From Streptomyces sp. 1222.5 (GTDB lineage: Bacteria; Actinomycetota; Actinomycetes; Streptomycetales; Streptomycetaceae), in NCBI RefSeq assembly GCF_900105245.1, contig NZ_FNSZ01000001.1, positions 2,108,001 to 2,172,000 of the forward strand: 64,000 nt of DNA, in the 5' to 3' direction. Of this stretch, positions 1-7,147 are shown piece by piece. Every line of letters begins with the position of its first letter. The first letter of the stretch is position 1. The position numbers and the translations under genes are program-made. The notes under the pieces were generated by a model. That model ran no database searches. It had not been told where the DNA came from and saw nothing but the letters and a program-made list of their open reading frames with translations.

Positions 1-577
1 CCGGCCTGCTGCCCAGGTACTCGACGGTGACCTGGGTCTTGCCGTCCGGGCGCAGGTAGGGGACGGTGCCGTCCTTGCGGACCTCGGCCAGGCGGCGCGA
101 GAGCCGGTGGGCCAGATCGATCGGCAGCGGCATCAGGGTGGGCGTCTCGGCCGTCGCGTAGCCGAACATCAGGCCCTGGTCCCCGGCGCCCTGCCGGTCC
201 AGTTCGTCCGCGTCCTCTCGGGAGGCGCCCCGGACGCGCTGCTCGTACGCGGTGTCGACGCCCTGCGCGATGTCGGGAGACTGCGCGCCGATCGACACCG
301 ACACCCCGCAGGACGCCCCGTCGAAGCCCTTGGCGGAGGAGTCGTAGCCGATGTCGAGGATCTTCTGCCGCACCAGGGTCGCGATGTCGGCGTAGGCGGA
401 GGTCGACACCTCGCCCGCGACATGGACCTGGCCGGTGGTGATCAGGGTCTCGACCGCGACGCGCGACGCGGGGTCCTGACGGAGCAGTTCGTCGAGGATG
501 CTGTCGCTGATCTGGTCCGCCATCTTGTCGGGGTGTCCTTCGGTGACGGACTCGGAGGTGAACAGGCTGCGGGACAT
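1..577 (-). CDS. metK: S-adenosylmethionine synthetase, N-terminal part (cut by window edge)
   Basis: This gene encodes the enzyme that makes SAM from methionine and ATP in the cytoplasm. About 192 N-terminal residues are visible; the rest lies beyond the left edge. The protein opens [18 protein letters not shown], with the ATP-site HPDK at residues 15-18 and the family signature [11 protein letters not shown] at about 130-140. The ATG at 577 has GGAG five bases upstream. It is the last gene of a leftward set that also holds two SAM-dependent enzymes, a PLP enzyme and an exporter. From memory the sequence differs at many positions from the usual Streptomyces housekeeping MetK, so I infer a second, pathway-dedicated copy. 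The family assignment is certain; paralogue status is inferred. Confidence 0.95.
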   Translation of the reverse strand, partial: MSRSLFTSESVTEGHPDKMADQISDSILDELLRQDPASRVAVETLITTGQVHVAGEVSTSAYADIATLVRQKILDIGYDSSAKGFDGASCGVSVSIGAQSPDIAQGVDTAYEQRVRGASREDADELDRQGAGDQGLMFGYATAETPTLMPLPIDLAHRLSRRLAEVRKDGTVPYLRPDGKTQVTVEYLGSRP

Positions 578-811
578 GACACTCCAGGACGGTGAGGGGT
601 GGGCACGTGACGGCACGTCGCGTCGCGTGCGGGGTGCGGCCTTCGGGCCGGCGTCCCGTGAGCTGCCGGGCGCGCCGGGGCGGGCGGAGCGGACGGTCCG
701 TGGCCCCGCCCCGCCGGTGGCGTCCGTCCGCCGTCGCGGGCGGGCGTCACCGGCCGGTGCAGTCCGTGACCGGCGGCGGCGCCGTTCTTTCGGGCGCCTT
801 CCCGCCTCGCG
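578..811. other. Intergenic gap between small methyltransferase and metK
   Basis: This 234-base GC-rich spacer separates the methyltransferase stop from the metK start. It contains the 12-base palindrome CACCGGCCGGTG near 750-761 but no convincing coding frame or riboswitch-like fold. Whether metK is co-transcribed with the genes upstream or has its own promoter here cannot be decided by eye. Confidence 0.4.
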
Positions 812-1459
812 TCACCGCGTGGCCGCGGCCTTGCGGAACACCCAGTAGTCGGCGCCCTCCTCCGCGATGTAGTTGGCGTTCCTGAGGGTCAGCTCCAGCG
901 TTGCCCGGCCGGTCACCTCGGGCGACCGGGCGAAGTCCTCGAAGCCGGTCTCCGTGGCGTAGCTGCCGCGGGTGGACACCACGATCAGGGCGCCGGGGCG
1001 GGCGTACTCGAAGAGCGTGAGCAGTGCCGTCGGACGGACGTGGCCCAAGGTGAAGACGCCGCTGCTGACCACGATGTCGTACACGTCCAGGCGCTCGTCG
1101 CGGCGGCCGGAGGACAGGTCCACCCCGCCGTAGACCTTCCGGTAGGCGTGGGTCCTGGCGGCCTCGGCGGCCATCTGCTCGGAGAGGTCGACGCCGTCGA
1201 CGACGTAGTCGCCGAGGGTGCGCAGGAAGCCGCCGACGAGGCCGGTGCCGCAGCCGGCGTCGAAGACGGTGGTCCGCGGCGATCCGTAGGCGGAGGCGAG
1301 CAGGTGGACGAGGTTCGCCGCGACGCGGGGGGCCACCCACTGCTGGTCGGCGAGGTCCTGGTCGTACCGGGTCGCCCAGTCCTCGTAGTAGTTCTTCAGT
1401 CCGGTGGCGTCGTCGAAGAACACATGCGAATTGGCTATGTTCGCGAAGGAGTTGCTCAT
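812..1459 (-). CDS. Class I SAM-dependent methyltransferase (215 aa)
   Basis: This is a small cytoplasmic class I methyltransferase. Motif I reads DAGCGTG at residues 67-73 and the acidic ribose-binding loop is VDLSEQM at 90-96. The N-terminal half carries LKNYYEDWATRYDQDL, a pattern seen in METTL27/UbiE-like small-molecule methyltransferases. The length of 215 aa is normal for a stand-alone enzyme with no extra domain. The start is supported by GGGAGGAAAATC immediately before the ATG. It sits 45 bases after the EamA transporter gene in the same direction and before metK, so it is probably part of that transcript. The methyl acceptor cannot be read from the sequence. Confidence 0.85.
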   Translation of the reverse strand: MSNSFANIANSHVFFDDATGLKNYYEDWATRYDQDLADQQWVAPRVAANLVHLLASAYGSPRTTVFDAGCGTGLVGGFLRTLGDYVVDGVDLSEQMAAEAARTHAYRKVYGGVDLSSGRRDERLDVYDIVVSSGVFTLGHVRPTALLTLFEYARPGALIVVSTRGSYATETGFEDFARSPEVTGRATLELTLRNANYIAEEGADYWVFRKAAATR

Positions 1460-1504
1460 GATTTTCCTCCCTTGAGGGTCAACTGGAGATGCGTGGCGCT
1501 CTTT

Positions 1505-2503
1505 TCACCGGCTCGCGCGCGTGGCCGCGGGAACGGCCTCCGCGTCGGATTCGTCGGGGGCGGAAAGTGCCTCTTTCGAGCGGACGTTCCTCACGTCGAA
1601 GACCATGTAGACGGAGATTCCGGCGAGAATGCAGAGGGCACCGGCGATTTCGGTCCAGGTGGGGGTCCGCTGTTCCACCGGAAGGCTGAGGATCGCCCCG
1701 AAGATGGTCTCCGTGGCGAGGAGCGGGCCGACCAGCGGCACCGGAATTCCCTGCGCCGCCTTGACCCAGATGTAGGTCCCCCACCAGGAGCCGATGACGC
1801 CCAGGAAGACGCACCACGTGATGATCTTGAAGAGCGGGTACGGGCTGAACGTCTCCTCCGGGGTGGAGGCGATCGCGTACGGCAGCAGCACCATCGACGC
1901 GCCGCCGGCCCCCATCGCCACGAGGGCGGCCCAGATCGTGGGGTCGGGCCTGGTCTCCCAGGTGCGCTGCGACTGGGCGTTGCGCACCACGAAGTACGAC
2001 CACGTCAGCATCGCGCCGAGGGCGAGGGCGATCCCGAGGATGGAGTTCCCGGCACCGTCGCCCCCGCCCTGGACGAAGTCGGTGACGCTGAGCAGGTTGA
2101 TGCCGGCGAGAATGAGGACGACCGGGGCGATCAGCTGGCTCCAGGACATCCGCTTCTCGGCGAAGTTCCCCGCGACCGCGATGGTGATGGGTGACGCCCC
2201 GACCACCACGGCGGTGATGAAGCCGCTGCCCGCGGTCGCCGAGTAGGACACGCAGATGTAGAAGACGAAGTAGCCGACGAATCCGATGTACAGCCCGAAG
2301 AGGATCCTGCGCAGCGGCATCAGCTTGAGCTGCTTTCGGCTCCTGATCAGCACGTAGAGACCGCACAGGCCGAACAGGGAGTACCGGCCGGTCACCAGCA
2401 GGAGCTCGCTCGCGGGTTTGACCGCGGCCGGGGCGACGAAGGCCGTGGCCCACAGCAGGGCCGCCGTCAGCGCGGCCATCACGTTCTTCTGTGTACTACC
2501 CAT
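1505..2503 (-). CDS. EamA/DMT-family membrane exporter (332 aa)
   Basis: This is a drug/metabolite transporter superfamily protein of the inner membrane. The sequence is a succession of about ten hydrophobic segments of 18-22 residues, as in two-EamA-repeat transporters, starting MGSTQKNVMAALTAALLWAT and ending in a charged cytoplasmic tail. A longer upstream frame exists, but the ATG at 2503 overlaps the TAA of the preceding PLP-enzyme gene (TAATG), which favours translational coupling at this start. EamA proteins export amino acids, metabolites and, in opine-metallophore systems, the finished product. Its place between the PLP enzyme and methyltransferase genes suggests it exports the product of this cluster, but the substrate is inferred only from context. 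Confidence 0.9.
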   Translation of the reverse strand: MGSTQKNVMAALTAALLWATAFVAPAAVKPASELLLVTGRYSLFGLCGLYVLIRSRKQLKLMPLRRILFGLYIGFVGYFVFYICVSYSATAGSGFITAVVVGASPITIAVAGNFAEKRMSWSQLIAPVVLILAGINLLSVTDFVQGGGDGAGNSILGIALALGAMLTWSYFVVRNAQSQRTWETRPDPTIWAALVAMGAGGASMVLLPYAIASTPEETFSPYPLFKIITWCVFLGVIGSWWGTYIWVKAAQGIPVPLVGPLLATETIFGAILSLPVEQRTPTWTEIAGALCILAGISVYMVFDVRNVRSKEALSAPDESDAEAVPAATRASR

Positions 2504-3501
2504 TACAGAGTCGGCTCCAGTGCACGGACCTCGCCGGTCTCGAACCCGTTCCGGGCGAGCCAGTCCGCGTTGTAGATCTTGGACAGGTACTTGGTGCCGC
2601 TGTCCGGGAGCACGGTGACGACCGCCGCCGGGCCGGACAGCGACCGGGCCACCTGCACGGCGCCCCACACGTTCGCGCCGGCGGTGCCGCCGCAGACGAG
2701 TCCTTCGCGGTGGGCCAGGTGCCGGCAGGTGGCGAAGGCGTCGGCGTCGCTGAACCGGAGCACCTCGTCGACCGTGGAGAAGTCCATGCACCGGGCGAGG
2801 TGGTCCTCGCCGGCGCCCTCGACGAAGTAGGGCGCGATCTGCCCCGGGTCGACGACGCCGTCGTGGAAGTAGCGGTGGTAGATGGAGCCGACGGGGTCCA
2901 GCAGGACCGACCTGACGTCCGGTTTCCGCTGCTTGAGGAAGCGCGAGGTGCCGGAGATGGTGCCGCCGGTGCTCCCCGACGCGACGAACGCCGTCACCGT
3001 GTCGCCGAGGGCGTCCCAGATCTCGGGGCCCGTGGAACGGAAGTGGGCCTCCGCGTTGAGGGGGTTGTCGTACTGGTTGAGCATGAAGGAGCCCGGCGTG
3101 GCGGCGTGGATGGCCCTCGCGCGCGTCACGTAGTGGTCCGGCGCGTCCGGGAGCGCGGACGTGGGGCAGACGATCACCTCCGCCCCCATGGCGCGCAGGG
3201 CGTCCCGCTTCTCCTTGCTCACCTTGTCGGGCATCGTCAGGACCGCGCGGTAGCCACGCGTGGCCGCGAGCATCGCGATGGCCGCCCCGGTGTTGCCGGA
3301 CGTGTTCTCGACGATGGTCGCGCCCGGTGCGATCAGCCCGCGGCGCTCGGCGTCGTCGACGATGTACCGGACGATCCGGTCCTTGATGCTGCCGCCCGGA
3401 TTCATGAACTCGGCCTTGGCGAAGATCCGCACGTCGGCCGGAACGTCGAAGGTCTTCAGCTCGACGAGGGGTGTCTCGCCGATGAACGACTGGATATCCA
3501 T
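2503..3501 (-). CDS. PLP-dependent cystathionine beta-synthase/cysteine synthase-like enzyme (332 aa)
   Basis: This fold-type II PLP enzyme belongs to the cysteine synthase / cystathionine beta-synthase family, which carries out beta-replacement on serine-type substrates. Lys40 in GSIKDR is the expected Schiff-base lysine, ENTSGNTG at 65-72 is the substrate loop, and GSTGGT at 176-181 binds the PLP phosphate. The stretch MPDKVSKEKRDALRAMGAEV and the C-terminal LPDSGTKYLSKIYN look more like cystathionine beta-synthase than CysK. It has no CBS regulatory or haem domain. The start has AAGGATTCGGG before the ATG. It is coupled to the exporter gene downstream. In a SAM-centred cluster it might use homocysteine or build a beta-substituted alanine; the real substrates are unknown. 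Confidence 0.88.
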   Translation of the reverse strand: MDIQSFIGETPLVELKTFDVPADVRIFAKAEFMNPGGSIKDRIVRYIVDDAERRGLIAPGATIVENTSGNTGAAIAMLAATRGYRAVLTMPDKVSKEKRDALRAMGAEVIVCPTSALPDAPDHYVTRARAIHAATPGSFMLNQYDNPLNAEAHFRSTGPEIWDALGDTVTAFVASGSTGGTISGTSRFLKQRKPDVRSVLLDPVGSIYHRYFHDGVVDPGQIAPYFVEGAGEDHLARCMDFSTVDEVLRFSDADAFATCRHLAHREGLVCGGTAGANVWGAVQVARSLSGPAAVVTVLPDSGTKYLSKIYNADWLARNGFETGEVRALEPTL

Positions 3502-3594
3502 CCCGAATCCTTAGTGGTCACTTCCGAAGAGGGCGGCCCGGCGGAGAGGGCGGCGACCCGGCGCGAAGGCGGCGCCCGACTGGAACGGGTCTAC

Positions 3595-3638
3595 GGAGCC
3601 CGCCCCCCATGGACCGGGCCCCAGGGGGGGCGGGCTCC
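3595..3638 (-). terminator. GC-rich stem-loop downstream of the 328-aa SAM enzyme gene
   Basis: Arms GGAGCCCGCCCCCC (3595-3608) and GGGGGGCGGGCTCC (3625-3638) form a perfect 14-bp stem with a 16-base loop. It lies in the 280-base gap between the first gene of the leftward set and the PLP-enzyme gene, so it may terminate, attenuate or stabilise the first transcript rather than end the whole operon. Confidence 0.6.
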
Positions 3639-3781
3639 GGCCGGGGACCCTGCTTGGTGGGGGGGCGGTGGTGCGGCCCCTGACTGGGGGGTGGGTGCGG
3701 GGGCGCGGCACGGTCCCGTTCGTGTCCGCCCGTGACGCGCACGCCGTCGCCCCGCCGCGCCGGTGGTTCGCCCGGTGCGGC

Positions 3782-4768
3782 TCAGAGGGCGGAGCCGGGG
3801 ATCTTGACGGAGTCGAGGATCGCCACGGTGTGCCCGACCTTCTCCCCCTGTTCGACCAGGCGCAGGGCGTCCGCGGCCGTGATGGCGTGCGGCGCGAGCT
3901 CCTGTTCGATCCCCAGAGCTCGGGCACCGGCGCCGGCCGGGGACAGTCCTTCGAAGGCGTCCCGCAGCACGGGCACCGGATAGAAGTGGAACGGGCCGAG
4001 GCCCTCCCGCTCCCAGCGGGCGAAGCCGCCGACGACCTCGTCCGGTTCGGACTGGACCTTCCAGGTGTACGTCAGGATGCTGCCGTTGTAGCCGGCGGCA
4101 CCGGAGAGGGCGAGGATCTCGGACAGCGGGATGCGGGCGCCGATCGACGACAGCACCCGGCCGCCGACCCGCAGTGCCGGGTGGGCCTGCTGGAGCGCCA
4201 GGTAGTGCAGGGTGACGAGGTTCTTCTCGGCGAAACCGGGGATCTCCTCGTCGCGCTCGGCGATGAACGTCGAGCTGGTCTGGCCGTCGTCGAGGTCGGC
4301 GCTGCGTGCCATCGGGATGTTGGGCAGGTTCTCGTAGACCACGTCGAGCTGCGACAGCTTCCCGGCCAGCGGGGCGAGCAGATCGCCGGCGCCCGCGACC
4401 AGTTCGACGTCGCGCGCCAGGAGGTTGGCCTCGATGTTGGCCCGCGCGTAGGCGACGACGTCCTCGTGGAGGTCGGTGAATCCGACGTGGCGCGCCTTCA
4501 GGATCTCCACGGCGGCCAGGACGTCCAGGCCCGCGCCCGTACCGATCGTGCAGAAGCGCGGGGCGAGGAAACCCATCTCGGCCAGGGTCTTGAAGGCGGG
4601 GACCGCGACGCTCGCGACCCAGTCGGCCCGCGGCTCGTCCGCCTTCGGAAGGTAGGAATGGTCCGAGAGCCTGAGCCCTATGGAAGACCTGATGCGCGCG
4701 GGATCCTCGATCTCGAAGAACTCACCCGGCGACAGCACCAGTTCGGCATGGGCGATCTGCGTACTCAT
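3782..4768 (-). CDS. Class I SAM-binding enzyme related to small-domain methyltransferases (328 aa)
   Basis: The central part is a Rossmann methyltransferase fold: motif I TIGTGAG at residues 74-80, the acidic loop TDLHED at 98-103, and NLPNIP at 148-153 where PrmC-type enzymes carry NPPY. Both ends extend beyond the core. The start is ATG 4768, preceded by AAGGAGAACC; a longer frame upstream lacks such a site. It is the first gene of the leftward set. It may be an ordinary methyltransferase. The context (own SAM synthetase, MtnB/MtnD-like proteins) also allows one of the methyltransferase-fold enzymes that cyclise SAM or transfer its aminocarboxypropyl group and release methylthioadenosine, such as azetidine-2-carboxylate synthases. 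The fold is seen; the chemistry is inferred. Confidence 0.85.
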   Translation of the reverse strand: MSTQIAHAELVLSPGEFFEIEDPARIRSSIGLRLSDHSYLPKADEPRADWVASVAVPAFKTLAEMGFLAPRFCTIGTGAGLDVLAAVEILKARHVGFTDLHEDVVAYARANIEANLLARDVELVAGAGDLLAPLAGKLSQLDVVYENLPNIPMARSADLDDGQTSSTFIAERDEEIPGFAEKNLVTLHYLALQQAHPALRVGGRVLSSIGARIPLSEILALSGAAGYNGSILTYTWKVQSEPDEVVGGFARWEREGLGPFHFYPVPVLRDAFEGLSPAGAGARALGIEQELAPHAITAADALRLVEQGEKVGHTVAILDSVKIPGSAL

Positions 4769-5312
4769 CTGGTTCTCCTTCGGTGTGACGGCAGCGCGAA
4801 TTCTGCGAGAACTTCCGGGCTCGACCCGGACGGAAGGGGGCCGACGGCCGTACGAACCGGCCCGCACCGAGGAATGGGCGGCAACCGCGCCCTCCTGCCG
4901 AACCGTTCTTCCGGAACGGCATTCCCTCGATGGAAGTGAATTCACTATCGCCAGCCGTCACCGACGCTGTACAGGGTTGCCCTGTTGCCTCTCGACAGGC
5001 AACTCCGGTGCACCGGGCACGCATCCGGCCTGTTCCGTTTCCTCCGCCACCCGTGCGATGCCGCGGATTCGAGCCACACCGCCGCCCTTTCGGCCGTGAC
5101 ACCGCGCGGTACGAGTCATGCGGAGCGAGAGGCGGGCGCCCGTTCCGCGATCGCCCGCGCGGGCCCGGACCCCCCGGCCCCGCGCGCCTCCGGCCTCCCC
5201 GCACGGCGCTGCGGAGGGCGGGCACACGACACCGGAGGGGGTCGTTCCGTAGCAGTGCCGGCGACGTGCCGCAACCGAAGGAACCATTCAAGTCAGCTTC
5301 TCCGGGGCGTCG
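4769..5312. promoter_or_regulatory. Divergent regulatory region of the SAM-centred cluster
   Basis: This non-coding stretch separates the leftward SAM-enzyme operon from the rightward MtnB-like gene. It contains the perfect 12-base palindrome AGTGAATTCACT at 4935-4946 and an inverted repeat GTTGCCT-6-AGGCAAC at 4984-5003. Between them, on the minus strand, TGTACA and GATAGT spaced 18 bases apart form a possible promoter for the leftward genes. No reading frame here has convincing codon structure. Confidence 0.45.
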
Positions 5313-5342
5313 TTGACACCGCGAAGATCGAATCCATAGCAT
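5313..5342 (+). promoter_or_regulatory. Promoter of the MtnB/MtnD-like pair
   Basis: TTGACA at 5313-5318 and TAGCAT at 5337-5342 are separated by 18 bases, close to a vegetative SigA-type promoter. The predicted start of transcription at about 5349 falls inside the inverted repeat described next, a typical layout for repression. Confidence 0.6.
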
Positions 5343-5347
5343 GTAGC

Positions 5348-5363
5348 TATACCGGTTGGTATA
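5348..5363. promoter_or_regulatory. TetR-type operator at the MtnB-like promoter
   Basis: TATACCGGTTGGTATA has perfect 6-base arms (TATACC / GGTATA) around a 4-base centre and covers the predicted transcription start. A copy matching at 14 of 16 positions lies directly upstream of the TetR gene at 9244-9259, so I assign both to that regulator by inference. Confidence 0.65.
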
Positions 5364-5553
5364 CGCCTCACCTCCCCCCACCCGAAGGAGATGGGAACGT
5401 GTCGCTCCACAGGTCAGCCACGGCGACCACCGGGGCAGCGGAACCCCCCGCACCACGCGGCCGCGCACGCGCCGCCGATCCACCTCGGCACCCGCGGGAG
5501 GCGGGACGTCACACGACGGCCCTCCGGCCCGTATGCGCGGAGGGAGTTCACCC

Positions 5554-6213
5554 GTGAAGCCCCTCTACCTTCGCGAGGACACCGAGCGGCAGCGGGAACG
5601 GCTCGCCGCCACGGCCAGGCACCTGCACCGGAGCGGCTGGATGCCGGGAACGTCCGGCAGTGTGTCCCTGCGCTCCGGCGACGCGGTCCTCATCACGGCA
5701 CACGACCTCGACAAGGGCCGGATGGACGCCCGGGACACGGTCCTGATCGACCCGTCCGAAGGGCTGCCGCTCCTCGGGGAGACCGAGTGGCCCTGCGCCG
5801 AGACACCGGTCCACCTCGCGCTCCACGGCTACCTGCCCGACTGCGAGACGGTGGTGCACGTGCGGGCGGCGGGCGTCACGACGCCGGCCGCGCTCGCCCG
5901 CGGCGCGGGCCACGCCGGCCCTCCCGCGGCTGAGCGCAACCTCCGCTCCGGCCCGGCCGGATCCACGCCGACGATGCTGCCGGCCCTCCCGGCACGGCCC
6001 GACCCCGGCCGCACGGCCGACGAGGTGCGGGCCGCCCTCGACGGCACGGCCGCAGGCGCACCGGCCGCTCTCCTCGTGGCGGACACGTGCGTGTTCACCT
6101 GGGGGCGCGACCTCGGCGAGGCGCTCGCCGCGCTGGACGGGATCGAGGAACGGAGCCGCTCGCCGCTGCGGCCGGGCGCCGACGCCCCGGACCCGGCCGG
6201 GTGGACCAGGTGA
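5554..6213 (+). CDS. MtnB-like class II aldolase family protein lacking zinc ligands (219 aa)
   Basis: The protein aligns by eye with methylthioribulose-1-phosphate dehydratase (MtnB) of the methionine salvage pathway: GTSGSVSLR at residues 32-40, the AETPVHLAL helix with Glu83, and the C-terminal FTWGRDL at 181-187. The HxH zinc pair of the family reads HVR (102-104), and the third histidine, normally in GHGLY before TWGRD, is replaced by DTCVF with Thr178. Two of three zinc ligands are therefore missing. GTG 5554 is preceded by GGAGGGAG; an upstream extension is poor coding sequence. Its TGA overlaps the GTG of the next gene by four bases. It is either inactive, uses a different metal site, or performs new chemistry. 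Confidence 0.8.
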   Translation: MKPLYLREDTERQRERLAATARHLHRSGWMPGTSGSVSLRSGDAVLITAHDLDKGRMDARDTVLIDPSEGLPLLGETEWPCAETPVHLALHGYLPDCETVVHVRAAGVTTPAALARGAGHAGPPAAERNLRSGPAGSTPTMLPALPARPDPGRTADEVRAALDGTAAGAPAALLVADTCVFTWGRDLGEALAALDGIEERSRSPLRPGADAPDPAGWTR

Positions 6214-6809
6214 CGCTGCTTCAGGTCATGCCCGCGGAAGCGCCGGGGGACGTGCGGCTGCGCTCCGACGACCAGGAGGTCATCCGCAGGGAACTGCTCT
6301 GGATCGGCGTGCGTTTCGGCAGATGGCACGCCGCGCACAGACTTCCCGCCGACGCCGACGACGCCGCCATCACCCGCGCGTACCGCTGCCACATCGACCA
6401 TGTCCGCGCCGAGAGCGGCTACCGGGCCGTCGAGATCGCCCGTCTGCCGCAGGGACCGGACGGCCCGGCCCCGGCAGGGCACGTTCCCTCCCCGGCGGGT
6501 CCGGATCAGCCGTTCTGCGAGGACTGCTCCGGTGAGCACCTCCACGAGGAGGACCTGGTGCGGTTCGTCGTGGCGGGCTCGGCCTGCTTCTTCCTCCATG
6601 TCTCCGGTGCGGTGCACGCGGTGCTCTGCACGGCGGGAGACCTGCTGTCCGTACCCGGGCGTACGGCCCACTGGTTCGACGCCGGTGCGGATCCGCGGTA
6701 CACGGCCGTCCGTTTCCGCCAGGACGCGGGCGGCGGCGGCACGCGGTCCCTGCCGAACGGCCTCGCCGCCCGGTTCCCCGGCTTCGACGCGCTGGCGGCA
6801 TCACGATGA
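6210..6809 (+). CDS. Acireductone dioxygenase-like cupin with altered metal site (199 aa)
   Basis: This resembles acireductone dioxygenase (MtnD), the methionine-salvage cupin that cleaves acireductone. EHLHEEDLVRFVV at 109-121 corresponds to the family EHxHxxDEVRF stretch, and GDLLSVPGRTAHWFDAG at 143-159 to the second cupin motif with His154. His110, His112 and His154 are kept, but the metal-binding glutamate of HxHxxxE is Leu116. A CxxC (Cys103, Cys106) lies just before the HxH. The GTG start at 6210 overlaps the preceding TGA (GTGA), implying translational coupling with the MtnB-like protein. The similarity is clear. Loss of a ligand in both partners makes ordinary salvage activity doubtful. 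Confidence 0.8.
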   Translation: MTLLQVMPAEAPGDVRLRSDDQEVIRRELLWIGVRFGRWHAAHRLPADADDAAITRAYRCHIDHVRAESGYRAVEIARLPQGPDGPAPAGHVPSPAGPDQPFCEDCSGEHLHEEDLVRFVVAGSACFFLHVSGAVHAVLCTAGDLLSVPGRTAHWFDAGADPRYTAVRFRQDAGGGGTRSLPNGLAARFPGFDALAASR

Positions 6810-7147
6810 CGGACGCCCGTGCCCGGTCCCGGACCGGCCGATGTCGCGCCTTCGGCAGATCGGGCGACGCCGTCACCGGCGCACGCTGACCTCGACGGCG
6901 TTCCGCCGCGGCGGCGCCAGGTCGCGGCAGCGACCTCGCGGGCCGACCTCGCGGGCCGACCTCGCGGACGGACTCCGCGCATGGACCCCGTAGCAAGGAA
7001 CCGCGGACGGGCAGCCGCTTCGCGTTCCGGCGGTGGGCGGCCCCACCTGCCCGCGGACGGTCAGCCGTCCGGGAACCCGCCGACCCGGCCAACTCCCCTC
7101 CGGGACTGGCCACTCGCAACCGTCTTCACGATTCAGGGGGCTCGAAA
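6810..7147. repeat. Intergenic region with three tandem 13-bp repeats
   Basis: Between the MtnD-like gene and the XRE/NB-ARC regulator are three head-to-tail copies of CGACCTCGCGGGC at 6931-6943, 6944-6956 and 6957-6969, the last with one change. An open frame runs through, but its translation is a low-complexity Arg/Gly/Pro string, so I read the region as non-coding. The direct repeats could be a binding array or simple replication slippage. Confidence 0.5.

Noticed and set aside
578..811. SAM riboswitch upstream of metK
   Set aside because: I could not trace the conserved helices of any SAM riboswitch class in this spacer or before the 328-aa enzyme gene.
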